A stretch of 64,000 bases of DNA from positions 124,001 to 188,000 of the forward strand of contig JAEUWY010000001.1 of the NCBI GenBank assembly GCA_022059125.1, given 5' to 3'. Made by a program: the position numbers and the translations under genes. Shown here piece after piece: positions 43,405 through 54,531 of this stretch (its first letter is position 1; the number at the start of each line of letters is the position of its first letter). This stretch comes from Corynespora cassiicola. Taxonomy: Eukaryota > Ascomycota > Dothideomycetes > Pleosporales > Corynesporascaceae. The notes beneath the pieces were generated by a model, which saw only the letters and a program-made list of their open reading frames with translations, had not been told where the DNA came from and ran no database searches.

Positions 43405-44548
43405 ATGGAAGAGGATTTCGATCAAACGCCTCGCCCTTCAAAAAGAACGCGCGAACTCGATTCCGTCCCGCATTTGCCTCCTTCCCCAACCAAAAGCAGC
43501 TCAAGCGCAGCGATATCCGAAGCATCCGAAGTTGAATCACATCAAAGTGGACGCCTAAGTCCTGTTAAACAGCTTCAGCTACTCGAAGACTTGGAAGACC
43601 AACCTGTCGTCTTTTGCAATTTCGATGACGGCGAAGAGGGGGAGGAGCCGGAGGATGTTACGACAATGCGCAGTGCCACGCAGCGATTCGCAGACGGTAT
43701 TGGAATATTGGGATATGATGATGTTGCTGCAATCGTGTCTAGTCTGCCGCCAATGGACAGGATTCGGTTTAGGTATTCTTGGGCGAATGATGTCGAGCGG
43801 CGCTCCGCCTTAGGCTCCATGCCTTCGATAGCACAATTGCTTGACATTGTGGAGACTGCGCGAAAGTACGATCACGGATCGGGCGTCTCGGAGGATGAAT
43901 GGAACTCAGAGGTGCAACACCCACTTCTCAAGCTCGCGCGCAGCACGTCCAAGCATCGGCAGACGCTGGACATTCACAATGTGTGAGTTTTGTTGTAGTC
44001 CCAGATGGTTACGCACTCATTAAAGCAGGAAAACGGCCAGAATCGAACCGGCATCACTTGCGCGCTCTGCCTTTCCCGGCCGCATCGTCGACTACGTTGT
44101 CGCGCTCAACCCAAACACCGCTACCAAACAAGCCTGGCGCTCCCTTCGATTGCTACCCGGTGCATCGATCAAGTCGTGGAACCACACGACCCGGGCCCGC
44201 CACAACCCTATTGCGATCAATATTGAGACGAAGGGGCCAATGAAGTCATGGACAGACGGCAAACCCCAGATCGCAATATGGACAGATGCATGGTTGAAAC
44301 GTCTCGCTCTCATTAGCGGTGGAATTAGTGGGCAATGGCCGGCTATTCCGCTCCTGATCGCTCAGGGTCATGACTGGCATCTGTTGATTGTCTCTAAAGA
44401 TGGCCAGAAGATGACCATTCGGGAGCAAATAGATGCCGGGAGTACAAGATCATGTTTTGATGCAATGAAAACAATAGCCATCCTTCACTGGCTTATGGAT
44501 TGGGCTGAGATGGTTTGGCGGCCATGGCTTTTATCATTACCAGACTGA
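43405..44548 (+). CDS. PD-(D/E)XK nuclease-fold protein (PDDEXK_12-like)
   Basis: Two exons, 43405-43982 and 44029-44548, with a 46-nt intron (GTGAGT..GCAG), 365 aa. The N-terminus is the usual low-complexity KR/Ser region (TPRPSKRTREL). Middle blocks are RFADGIGILGYDDVAAIVSS and SEDEWNSEVQHPLLKLA. Across the intron it reads DIHNVKTARIEPASLA, the family's nucleic-acid-facing strand, then GRIVDYVVAL (metal-site Asp). NPIAINIETKGPMKSW gives E-x-K, followed by DGKPQIAIWTDAWLKRL, which has Gln in the helix. The C-terminal half is compact. Motif residues are intact, so catalysis is possible; its role is unknown. The gene starts 320 bp inside the family-2 left end. Confidence 0.82.
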
Positions 44549-45508
44549 GTCAGTAAGAACGCAGACAATGCTTGCAGTGGCAGTACGGATACATCTCGAT
44601 GCCATCACCTGTAAAGCAGTTTTGCGCTCGCCAACTTCAGTACCAACAGGGACCTGCACTCCGAGACATCCATTCGCATAGGAAAGGATCGATAGTACCG
44701 CTCCTGTTGGGCTTATCCGCTCAACGCTGTAGAGAGAAAGAGTCACGACATAGAGGAGTGTCTAAAAGAGACATAAGCTGGGTAGCCAAGACCAGCTAAG
44801 ACTCTCCCCATCAAGATGTCACGTAGGACCGTTCAATATTGAACTTTCAACATGGCGGTTTGGGCTGATGCGAGTTCGTTTCGGTTCCCACTGTGGGTTC
44901 TCGTGTAGGGTACAAAGAATTCTCTGGGCCTCCACTGATCTAAGTCGATGCCCAACGCGGGGGTCTAAGACTCTGCGCCATACTTCATTGTCTATACATC
45001 ACCCAAGTTGACATCCTTGTAACTGTCCCACTTCCTCCTCCATCACAACCAAAATTATCGCCTCCAGCGTTGCGCCGGAGGCGTTGAATTTTCAGGTGCA
45101 TGTTAAAAGAGTAAGAAGGTGTGCAGGGTTGCTGTCACAAGGATCTATTGAGCTAGTTACGGTCAAGATGTATTCCACAGGGTACCAGGCTCAGGATCAG
45201 CCGAAGCATAGAACTAAAGTCAACTAGCGCAGAGCACGATCCACTGCGGGAACTACAAGCGGGACCTAAATTAGCCAGGCACGACCGTGGCACGAGCTAT
45301 AGATACGTCGTCGGTCTTCAGTCGTGTATCGTAGAGTAAACCAAAGCCGCCCAGCGTGCGCTGATTGGACGTGAGAATGTATAGACATGGCGAAGATTGA
45401 TGCAACCCACTTCGTTGTTGTGGAATAGGTTATTTCGCATCCGGAGAGCCCAAGAGTGAAGGTCGAATTATATTCTGTGAAGCCTGAGTGCATCTTGTGG
45501 GATGAAGG
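44549..45508. other. Intergenic between two convergent PD-(D/E)XK genes
   Basis: Contains an imperfect hairpin CGCCTCCAGCG..GCGCCGGAGGCG at 45060-45083, whose right arm resembles the sequence just outside element A at 7774-7790. A short family-2 relative lies at 45230-45262. No gene. Confidence 0.45.
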
Positions 45509-47020
45509 TTACGTTGTAGAATCGAGAGTAGTACCATGTCCCTCGTCAACGTCTCCGGCGAGCCTTTGCAACACTACCTCCATGAAGCTGCCCCAGAACC
45601 CACCATTTCCTCCATCCCTCCCGTACTTGATCACGTTTTGCCAAAGTCTTAGCGTCCGAAAGATACCACTCACACTTCTCGTCTCGCAGAGACCTAAGGA
45701 ACCAACCTCTGGTCCCAGAATATGCACCGCATCCCGCTCCTCTGATTCCATGTACGCAAAATAAACGTGCGTCTCATGCCCTACGATAGCGAAGCAGGGT
45801 TCCACTAGGTTGCTCTTGTCCACTAGTCCTACCCGTCGCGCAAGCTGCATCTTCTTCCGTAAGCTAGCTGCCATCCATATGCTGAGTTGGTATTCAGCTT
45901 CCGTGTGATCACCGCTGGCGGGCTTGACCTCAACGCAGGAGAAGAGGGCCGTTGTTTTTGTAAAAGCGTCTGCCATGTGGCTTACGACGGGATTGCCTAT
46001 ATTTCTTAGACGGCTATACAGATCTTCGAAGCCCGGCGATTTTAGATGGGAGAAGGAGAGGGTAAAGTCGGCTTTGCGATCGAGTAGGCGAGGTTTGCCA
46101 GAAGCATCGGTGGTGGAGGATAGAAATTCACTAGCGATAGCCTGCGACTGTCTATTGAGGTGTCAGTACTTACATCCTAAACAGAAGCAAAAGAAGTCTT
46201 ACACGCTCTGGAGCCAGAACTTCTCCTCCCCTTCCAGCCTCATCGCGAGCTTCATCAATGGCTGAATCACGTCCATACACCACGCATTCTCATCGCGGCC
46301 TTTTGCCTGACACATACGTGCGTTGATCCAAATCTTCTTCACCTTTCGCAGCAGATACGCCAGTGCTTCACGCTCTTCACTGTCAACGGCTGGGTCCGCG
46401 AGGCGCCGCGCCGCGGCATTACTCCAAGCATGAGACTCAATCCTTTGGTATCCAAAATCTTCGTCTTCTTCTATCAGCTCCCGTAGCTGTCCTGGTATCC
46501 AGCCTCTGTCCAAGCCATCTTCTAGCCGCTCAATGACATCCCTTACCCTCCGTGGTGGCGGTGCCTTGAGCCCTGAGCTCGGTTCTGTTATCGTCGGAGG
46601 AGATGCGGAGGCAAGTACAGCGATGTTATCGCGCGACGGACTATTTGCTCGACGAGGGCTTCTGTTGCCAGCTTGGCTGCTTGGTGGACTGAAGGTATTC
46701 CTTTCATTGAGCGTCAGCGCGCCCGCACTCGAAGCCGCTCCAGCTGCTGATGCGCTATGAGTAGGCAGGATTTCGGCATCGATATCGGTATCGCGTCTGG
46801 GTCGCTTAGGACTGGGATTGCGCGTCGACATTGTATGGGCATAGAACGCGGAGCAGGTCGCACGCTTCCGCTTCAGCGACGGGGCGTTCTCAGGCGTTGA
46901 GGGTGGGGAGATAGCATCTGCCTGGCCTGGAGCCGGTTCAGAGAGCTGCTGAACCCAGCCTTCCACGCGCAAAGTCTTCACAGCGGCAATAGAGGGCGAC
47001 AATGGCGGCGTTGTGGCCAT
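45509..47020 (-). CDS. PD-(D/E)XK nuclease-fold protein (PDDEXK_12-like)
   Basis: Exon 1 is 47020-46203 and exon 2 46151-45509, with a 51-nt intron (GTAAGA, CTGAC), 486 aa. A Pro/Ser/Arg-rich first 170 residues (KRPRRDTDID) precede the RVRDVIERLEDGLDRGWIPGQL block and ENAWCMDVIQPLMKLAM. After the intron come LLDRKADFTLSF (Asp) and ALFSCVEVKPASGDHTEAEYQLSIWMAA (E-x-K, then Gln). The C-terminus has ETHVYFAYMES, HILGPEVGSLGLCETRSVSGIFRTLRLWQNV. All signature positions are present. It is convergent with the previous PD-(D/E)XK gene, but the two differ enough not to be a recent tandem copy. Confidence 0.84.
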
Positions 47021-48141
47021 GGTGGTTGGGTGCTTTGGTGGTTGCCTAACCTTCTAGGTCCGATGCAGGACACTCAAACGCGGCTTAGAGCACGCTTAAT
47101 CACGTAACCTAGGAAACAGTGCATAGGTTAGTACAAAAGCTACTTTCACCACCACGGCAGCGCGACAACCACACAATACGCACAGAGTTGCGTGACAGAT
47201 TTCGAAGCCCATCTCGTTAACTTTAAAGCTGAGGGCGCGTGAGATTGCATTCAATGTAAGCATTGGGAGTGAAGATTTGATTTTCCGATCTGCGCTGGAG
47301 CTTACCAAGAAAGGGTTAGTACATCTGCAGCGACTCGGCAAGAAGATTCACCGACCGCCCGAAGCCAAGATAATCGGGAAATTCTCGGCCTCGTTTTTCG
47401 ATCCCAGAGGCATATCGCGCCAAGGAACAGAAGCTACTGTACTATGAGAGGTACTGTCTTCAGTGATAAGGGTTCTGCCTCTTTATTAGAAAAATGATTA
47501 GGGAATTTGGGCATGTCATTCTTGTTAGCCTATATCTTTCTATAGTTTTCCTTTTATATATAAAAAGAAACTAGCTAACTCGAAGGCGGCATTTTAACTT
47601 TCGGCTCCCCACCTTCATTTATAAGGGATATCACCTTAGTTATGGTACGCTATCAAACTTCAGAACTAGATTTAGCTCAATGGGTATGTGATCCAATGAC
47701 GTGCCCATTCAACCAGTGACACTCTGTGTCCATCACGTTTAAACTAAACTCTTCAAGCATTATGTAAACGCCAACTTTTTTTTTCAACTCCAACTCCGCC
47801 CCAATTGTACTGTTTCCTCTCTCCAATCATTAAATAATGCAGCTATATCACCGGCCAAGAACTTGATTTTCGTGACTGTATGAAGCAACCAATTTTGTTA
47901 TGGTTAAGCCACATGCATGCGTCTGTGAGTGAGATTAGTGGCGTGTCGATGAACCATGGTAATTCCGCAGTTTCCACTCTTATTAACATTTGTGTAACCC
48001 TGTTTTTGAATTTCCTACTCTATTATTAGATTAGACTGGGGCTTTGATTGAAGACTCAGACATGAAATGATGGTTGTGAGTCTAAAAAGTTGGCTTCTGT
48101 AGTATGCTTTCAGCAAGCACCAACAGTCTTACACGTTAACA
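47021..48141. other. Intergenic, AT-rich
   Basis: 1.1 kb of divergent promoter space between the PD-(D/E)XK and membrane-protein genes. It is strongly AT-rich around 47470-47600 and 47760-47900. No gene, RNA or repeat recognised. Confidence 0.5.
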
Positions 48142-49515
48142 ATGGCCGCAATGTCATCCTACAAGTCAGTGTTTTCGTACAACATCACTAGACCTTATCC
48201 ATTTCAATGGTTCACCCCAGTTGTTGTTATTTTAGGGATACTGGCTGCGGTTTTGTTCTCGTTTATGAATCTTGCCACCTCCGGCTACGATATGGTTACA
48301 GTTGCGACGTCCAACCCCAACATGACGATCACGAATGTGACTTATTTTCAGAACTGGCCGTCCTTCTTTACTTCAAAGATCCGACCAAAATGTGAGCCAC
48401 AAGCTCTTGCCGCAAACAGAGAGTACTACACAAACAATACGGCGCTTTCTTATCGACTCGAAAGTCTCTCATACGATAATTCTATGGGACCGAGCAAGCA
48501 TCCAGATACCCCTTATCTTAACAACCCATTGAGAGACTGCAAGATCTTTCAAATAGAATATTACTACGAACAAGACGAACGCTTGGCTCAAGGCTGGACC
48601 GTCTCAGTCCGAGCGTATATTTCCTGCGCGGTCGACACAGAAGTAGGAAGAATGTGGCTCAAGATGAGTACCACGTACGGCTCTGGTTCTGAGGTTACTA
48701 GCTCTCACCTCAATCCAGATGAAGAATCCAAAGCTAGTTTGTGGTGGGGAGGATCATTGCTTTTTTGGTATCAGGAAAAAGTCAAACACGACATCAACCA
48801 TGCTGCAGCGCGGCTTATGAACAGCAGTGGAGATTTCCCCATGAAGAAAGGCACAGTAATATTCTTTCCACTATTACGCATTACAGATTCAGACCAGTTT
48901 AAATCCAATACCTCCTGGTTAGAAGATAAGCCGTTATGCACCATCTTTCCTAATCCTGAATCGGCGGAAATCGTGCACCTTTGGGACTGCGACTCGGACC
49001 AAAGATACCCGTACAACCTCCTTCACGACATTGGGCTCGACGCTGGTATGCTAGCAAAAGCATTCTATTCCACCGTCATGGCCGACCTAGGCCAAGCCTC
49101 GGTTAATGTCCTTGACAACCGTAATCTCCTCGAATATTTTACTGAGAGCTTCTCTTACTTCAGCACCTTCATCAAAACAGTAAAAATTGGTAATCTCGCC
49201 AAAGGACCGTACACGGCAGCGAATGCTTCGCGGTGGAACTTGATAATCAGCCCTTCTGTACTATCCACGACGTACCTGTGCCAGGTCCCCCGACTTAAGA
49301 GCACTGGCAATTTAATTTTTTCAGTTCTGATTGCAAATTTGGTATTATTGCAAGCGCTGTGGAAGTTTTTCAATTTTTTTGCTAGCTTTTTTATGTTAAG
49401 AAAGTATCCTGAGGTAAATAGTTGTTTGGGATGTCAGATAAATAAGAAATCTGCTGAAAGCGACGTTGAACTGGGAGAGTATAGTCCTTTAGTACAAGAA
49501 GGAAACGTAAAATAA
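48142..49515 (+). CDS. Two-pass membrane protein, fungal, function unknown
   Basis: Single exon, 457 aa. Hydrophobic segments lie near residues 22-47 (FTPVVVILGILAAVLFSFMNLA) and near 390-420 (LIFSVLIANLVLLQALWKFF). Between them is a ~340-residue, probably extracellular or lumenal domain rich in N-glycosylation sequons (NMT, NVT, NNT, NTS, NAS). It also has conserved-looking cysteines (KIRPKCEPQAL, NPLRDCKIFQI, AYISCAVD, PLCTIF, LWDCDSD). The C-terminal tail is cytoplasmic (SAESDVELGEYSPLVQ). Proteins of this architecture occur in moulds without assigned function, and I recognise no catalytic motif. The start is the first ATG in a clean context (AACAATGGCC). Confidence 0.72.
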   Translation: MAAMSSYKSVFSYNITRPYPFQWFTPVVVILGILAAVLFSFMNLATSGYDMVTVATSNPNMTITNVTYFQNWPSFFTSKIRPKCEPQALAANREYYTNNTALSYRLESLSYDNSMGPSKHPDTPYLNNPLRDCKIFQIEYYYEQDERLAQGWTVSVRAYISCAVDTEVGRMWLKMSTTYGSGSEVTSSHLNPDEESKASLWWGGSLLFWYQEKVKHDINHAAARLMNSSGDFPMKKGTVIFFPLLRITDSDQFKSNTSWLEDKPLCTIFPNPESAEIVHLWDCDSDQRYPYNLLHDIGLDAGMLAKAFYSTVMADLGQASVNVLDNRNLLEYFTESFSYFSTFIKTVKIGNLAKGPYTAANASRWNLIISPSVLSTTYLCQVPRLKSTGNLIFSVLIANLVLLQALWKFFNFFASFFMLRKYPEVNSCLGCQINKKSAESDVELGEYSPLVQEGNVK

Positions 49516-50422
49516 CAGCCCAAAAAAATCAGTTCAACTAGCTTCAAGTTGACCGATTTCCCCAATACAAAATAAGTAAAATAGTAAAATCAAGCGCTTA
49601 TAGTGTGGTGGAGCATTACCAAGAGGCTCTGATCAGTTTTCCATTTCCACGAAGCCTAAGTTGAAGTGGAACTCTATTAAGAAAATACAAACGCAAGGTC
49701 GATTAATGACAGCGATGGTATTTTTTATAGTTTAGATATCGCGTCATGTTATGTGAGAAAGGAGGCGAGACACACGAGGTTGGGAAAGCTATTGCAAAAG
49801 ATCTGACTATTGCTGATCCAATCAATAATTTATTCCAGAACATAAGTCGTAGTCGCGAATAGATGACCATGCAGGAGAGCTATCGACTACGAATTGATTT
49901 AAAGCACCGCCAAGGCTAGCCGCTTTCGTGAAATTGCCGCTCATGAAAATGATGTTAGGTACCGGCATACCTTATAGGCAGCAATGGGATTTTGAAAAAA
50001 AGGATGAAAATAGCGTTATCGTGTTGATGTGAGGAGTTCACCTAAGGTGTTGAGTGTATTTGGAGTTTCGGGGTTGCGGTGTAAGGGCTTCCCATCTAGA
50101 CCTACAAATATCTATGCTTTGGTTGCACCAATATAAACACTGTTTACATGCTGGAGACTAGATCTTATTAGCTAACTTATTTGACTAACAGTCAATATTG
50201 TGCATCGCATCAGCATGTTTCATGCGATTGTGTAGCAAGGGTGACAGCAAATCATGTTTCACCACATTTCTTTTATCTGCCATGGCGTCTGCTGTGCCAC
50301 CACACCCTTTTCACGTGTCAGATTGTTCGAAATTTTCTTATTTAAATATCGCGTTCCTTCAGCTCTTGTTCTACAGAGTGCATGCTATTCTGGCAGCTTC
50401 AAGCACAGATATCTCCTGAATA
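49516..50422. other. Intergenic
   Basis: No gene or obvious repeat in 900 bp between two plus-strand genes. AT-rich. Confidence 0.5.
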
Positions 50423-51519
50423 ATGGAGCACACTGATAGTATCCAGATAACGTCTCATTATCAAATATTCCTTGACTTCTTGCTCAGAGATGATTGCTAC
50501 CAAAAGCTGCATTCTTTGCAAGTTAAGGTACGGCGAGCCTTGTCGTTTCAGCGATGCTACTAATAATGGAGCAGGGATGGAACTCACCAGAAGGGGATGC
50601 ATATTTCCAAAGACGGCAGTGGAAGACTTTAGCGCCAAACGATAAAGCTAAAAGAAGAATGTTCGGTATGATGCAGAGTATTGCAAAGGATATGGATCTT
50701 AAAACTTCAGCGTTTTCCAGCCCCAGTACGAAGCCAAACGCTTTGGATCTCTGTATGGCACCTGGAGGCTTCTTATCATACTTTTTGAAGCGATTTCCAG
50801 ACGGGACTGCAGATGCCATCACACTTCCAGAAGAAGATGGAGGCCATGAAGTTCTTCTGTCACTCGACCATGGAAAGCGCAGCATCAAAGTCACATATGC
50901 TGACGTCACCATGTTCTCAGGTGTATTTGGAGTGGATAATATTCCAAAAGACCATCCTGAGGAACAGATGTTTCTCCCAAGCTGGCCATACGTGGAAAAT
51001 TCTTACGATTTGGTAATTTGTGACGGACAAACCTTGAGGACACAGAAGCTAGCAGAATACAGGCAAAAATGCGAACAGTCGCGCCTTTTTAACTCCCAGC
51101 TTGTACTCGCGTTGAAGAGCGTTCGATCTGGAGGCACTATCATAGCACTTCTTCATAGGACACACAAGTGGCGTACATTCACCCTCCTGAGGATGTTCAA
51201 CAAGTTTTCAAACATTCAACTCTTCAAACATGAACGATTTCATGCCGAGAAATCATCGTTTTACCTCATAGCCAAGAACGTGCAGCCCCAAAGACAAGAA
51301 GCAATTGATGCAATGGAGAGCTTTAGACAAAACTGGATTTGTGGCACATTCCCGGGCACATATGAACGAAATGAGGAGAACGACGATGGAAGCAATGAAA
51401 ATGTACAGTTCACGCTGGGGGATTTCGGGGCTCAGTTCTGCGATCTTGTACGTCCTATATGGGAAGTTCAAGCAGCAGCCTTGGAGAATGCGAACTGGAT
51501 GAAAGGGCAGGTCGAATGA
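50423..51519 (+). CDS. FtsJ/RrmJ-like SAM-dependent methyltransferase
   Basis: Exon 1 is 50423-50527, the 47-nt intron 50528-50574 (GTACGG..GCTACTAAT..GCAG), and exon 2 50575-51519, 349 aa. The Rossmann methyltransferase core starts ALDLCMAPGGFLSYFL (motif I, SAM-binding, FtsJ-style D-x-x-x-x-P-G-G-F). YDLVICDGQ is the motif IV catalytic-aspartate strand, LVLALKSVRSGGTIIALL gives a candidate catalytic lysine, and FHAEKSSFYLIAKNV the final Glu-bearing strand. This agrees with the K-D-K-E layout of RNA ribose 2'-O-methyltransferases, though I cannot identify the first lysine with certainty. It is fungus-expanded and likely acts on RNA cap or rRNA-like substrates; the target is unknown. Confidence 0.8.
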
Positions 51520-53276
51520 GTTGGGTACATGTGTATTTGACAATTCTGATGAATTATATTGTATATTTCACCACTTATGTGTTTGTGTTCGATCTCGCAG
51601 GTCTGGCCATGCCTAATTTGGCTTACATCAAGGCCCTAAAACTCACAGATAGTAGAAACAATGATCCCTACTAGTATCAAGATGCGAAATATCTTGGCCA
51701 GCTAATGTTATAGTGGTTTCAGAAATTACGTTCTAGCTATACCAGCTTTTATCATAAGATCGTTTAGTTCAAGTCTCTAGTAGGTGTTTCATAGTGTTAA
51801 CAGGCGTGGTAGAAACAAGGATTCCGAGACATCAGTAGAGTATTATAATTGTGGTCGTTGCCGTGAGTTAGCCATGGTGTCCATATGAGATCTCGCAGTA
51901 GGACACACTTCAGATCGCTCGCATTTCTAGCGCTAACCTATTGCTGTACAGTAAGATTGTGCTTGAAGTTCATGATAGAGACGACGTATATTCCAACAGC
52001 CCAATACCCTTCACACGCCTCGATTCGACGGATTTTTGCTGCAAGGATTTAAATTAATGTATTGTGCCCGAGGCGTGACGAATTGAGATAGTTAGAAGCT
52101 CCATAAGATGCCCGTTGGAGGGCAAGGATCCTGAAACACGACCAAAATACACGGCTTCAATGGGAACCAGAAAAAGCACTGCAGCGCTAAGATCATACCC
52201 AATAAGTTCCTGTAAAAGTAACAAATAGATTGGATAGGTACTTGCCAATTATTTCGACAGATCCTAATGTCACGAAGCATTCTGTACTGAGGACTGGTTG
52301 TGGTTCAGACACTAAGCGAGTCACGACAGCCATCGTGCGGCTTCGGACATGTACGGTGATCTAGCAATTCATGTAGGAAACCATGTTGCAGAGCTATAGA
52401 AAATAAGATTTTCCAGTGGAGTACCTCATCCGTGCGCTGCACTCTTTCTGTATCTTCTTCATCGCCTCCGATGTTGCCATTGGGAGCGTTGGGGGTTAAG
52501 AGCAGGATTCTGAAGCCTCTAAACTTGCGGCCATCTTCTTAAGTGCGTATATAGACTATTGTCTATTTTCGACGGATTTGTAGTGTGATACTTCGATAAA
52601 ACTTAAACGAGGAGCGTGTTTATCGAATTGAAATAATAACAAAGACGTGATTGGAACAAGCTTGTGATAGTTCGGATGGTGGGGTTGTTCTGCCATCTGT
52701 CACCGGCTTCATGCACAACTGCGAGTCATATCGTGTCATCCCTTTCGTGACCAACACTCACCCGCCTTTCTACGCTTGCACACTTCTTGAATACACGAAC
52801 TCTTTGAACTCATGCGAACAAAGCGCACGCGCTCGGAAGGTGACGATCACGCCCACAGATCGCGCCTCAAGCGATAAGCCAAACACAAGTACGGCATCGT
52901 CGATCTCCTGACTATGGCTGCCGCTGCTGACCATGGTACCATAGGCATTTTGTTCCGCATCAACTCTTTTCGTCACTTCCAGAGGCAACTAGTCCATCTC
53001 ATTCGCGCTCCAAATCCCTTTTTCGGTTTCGTTCGTCCCGCCTGCCGCCTGTCGGAACAGTTGCACGACACGAACACGATAAGCAGTCCGAGCAATTCAC
53101 TCCGCCTCTTCCGCTTCCACTTACGCGGAAAAATCTCCGCCGGCTACAGCATAATTTACACAAAGAAGATTCTTTAATGCCTTCATCGACAAGACTGTGC
53201 TGATCTGTGAAAGGACTGTTGTATCGGTCCAATATCGTTAGTAGTATGAGAGATAATGGGTGCCTAGGTTCACGGT
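51520..53276. other. Gene-poor region
   Basis: No supportable gene in 1.75 kb. An in-frame basic start near 52812 (MRTKRTRSEGDDHAHRSRLKR) closes at once on TAA. It could be the remains of another low-complexity PD-(D/E)XK N-terminus, but that is speculative. Confidence 0.45.
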
Positions 53277-53523
53277 TGTTTGTTTTCGCACCGACTCGCC
53301 GATTCGCGCGCTATCACGTGATTACTGACACACGCCACTATATTGGACGGCATCTTTTCGGTGGCTCTCGTCTAAAAGTAGCCAAATGCTGACCCAAAAA
53401 CCGTCACCGCACAGGCCTGTTTTTAGCTCCTGCTCTGGAGCATGCATCTCGGTCCCGCTTCTGAACCCTAGTTCCGATTCGCATATTTTCGCGGCTCGAT
53501 CCCGCTCCACCCAATCTACAGAT
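53277..53523 (-). repeat. Inverted end family 2, right copy
   Basis: Inverse of 42846-43085. On plus it reads GCACCGACTCGCCGATTCGCGCGCTATCACGTGATT..GTCTAAAAGTAGCCAAATGCTGACCC..CTCTGGAGCATGCATCTCGGTCCCGC..CGATTCGCATATTTTCGCGGCTCGATCCCGCTCCACCC. Confidence 0.75.
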
Positions 53524-53584
53524 GCTACTATACAGTAACATTATTTTCCGTGCTCAAAGCAACGAGAAACACCGCATCCTACCT

Positions 53585-53645
53585 TGACAGGGTCCGGGCA
53601 GGAAAGCATCGGCCGTCATCCCTGCTAGCGCGATAGAGCCGTTCG
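53585..53645 (+). repeat. Solo terminal repeat of the NLR-element family
   Basis: TTGACAGGGTCCGGGCAGGAAAGCATCGGCCGTCATCCCTGCTAGCG. It lies 62 bp outside the family-2 right end and directly beside the inverse 210-bp repeat, showing nested insertions. Confidence 0.65.
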
Positions 53646-53678
53646 TCCACTTCTCCACCAAGCAGCACTAAACAATAT

Positions 53679-53892
53679 GTCACGGGACCGCGTGACATGC
53701 ATGCACGTGACTGTCCGGGTCGGATGTTCTCCATCCGTGATCCTGAGACGTAAGGAATCACGAACGCGGAGAGACCTTTCTTGCTCTTTGTACTACGTCT
53801 TGTATCTAGTCCTGAACTTTCTGGCTAAATACTATTGCTACCGTTAATCGAGCATCACTGCTGAATTGATTTCGCATGTGAACTCTGACACA
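53679..53892 (-). repeat. Dispersed 210-bp repeat, copy 2 (inverse)
   Basis: Inverse of 36389-36600, with only scattered substitutions. A decayed third copy lies at 54934-55040 (GTAAGACGCCTTGTATGTAGTC..CATATGAACTCTGTTACAG). Confidence 0.72.
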
Positions 53893-54214
53893 ATAGGAGC
53901 GTTAGCTCGCCACATCATGAACATCACTGACGGGAATGTGTGGAATATGAGTAAGTATATTCCCTTCTCACCCACAGTCACACGGTAACATGTCAGCTCA
54001 AAATGGCCTTCGCCACTTCTCTGCCCCGCCTCCAACCACCTCTCTGCCTTGCTGCGCCACTCTTGGCTGTACAGTCAGCCGAGGGGCCCATTCCAAGGAT
54101 TTGCCAACACAACAGAATCAACCCTCGACACAATCTAAGTTAATAGCGGCCTAGATTTCAGTATCTTTGACACTCATCTCGACAAACACGTTGATTTTCA
54201 ACCTCAACAGTCAA

Positions 54215-54531
54215 GCTTTGCCCATAAACGTTTAATAGAGCCACTGAAAGCACTGGCCCTTCACAAGCTCCACAAAACACTCATGAGCTTTAAGTTGTAC
54301 ACAAAACATATAGTGGACATTATTGAGCTTGCAAAGTATGTGTACGGGAACGAAGACTTACCGGATAGAAGCGAAGATGGAAGACTCGACAATTTGAGAG
54401 AGTTAGTGGTTGAGTATGTTGTATGCGAGATTGACACTATCGGAAGTTGTGATGAATTTGTGAAGTATGTGAAAGAAGGCGGAGAGTTTGTGGGGGATTT
54501 TTGGATAATGACAAGGAAACACATTTCCTAG
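54215..54531 (+). pseudogene. BTB/POZ-domain protein, C-terminal remnant
   Basis: In frame from about 54215: EPLKALALHKLHKTL, then YTKHIVDIIELAKYVYGNEDLPDRSEDGRLDNLRELVVEYV, GSCDEFVKYVKEGGEFVGDF and a stop at 54531. This is the conserved second half of fungal BTB proteins (alpha-helical part plus the EYV..D-F-x-K tail). The first half, the dimerisation core with DL.I...F.VHK, is missing upstream, where repeats and AT-rich DNA lie. It is either a severed gene or a last exon whose partners I cannot see. The remnant frame itself is intact. Confidence 0.72.

Larger units (their letters stand above)
42846..53523. mobile_element. Candidate composite element bounded by end family 2
   Basis: Two facing ~240-bp inverted ends enclose four genes: two PDDEXK_12-like proteins, a two-pass membrane protein and an FtsJ-like methyltransferase. 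No transposase is recognised inside. The 10.7-kb span is large, and the ends are diverged. The alternative is that both ends are independent solo copies of a small element facing each other by chance. Confidence 0.35.

Noticed and set aside
52812..52880. Start of a further PD-(D/E)XK gene (basic N-terminus)
   Set aside because: The frame closes after 21 codons, and no nuclease-core block is visible downstream in any frame.
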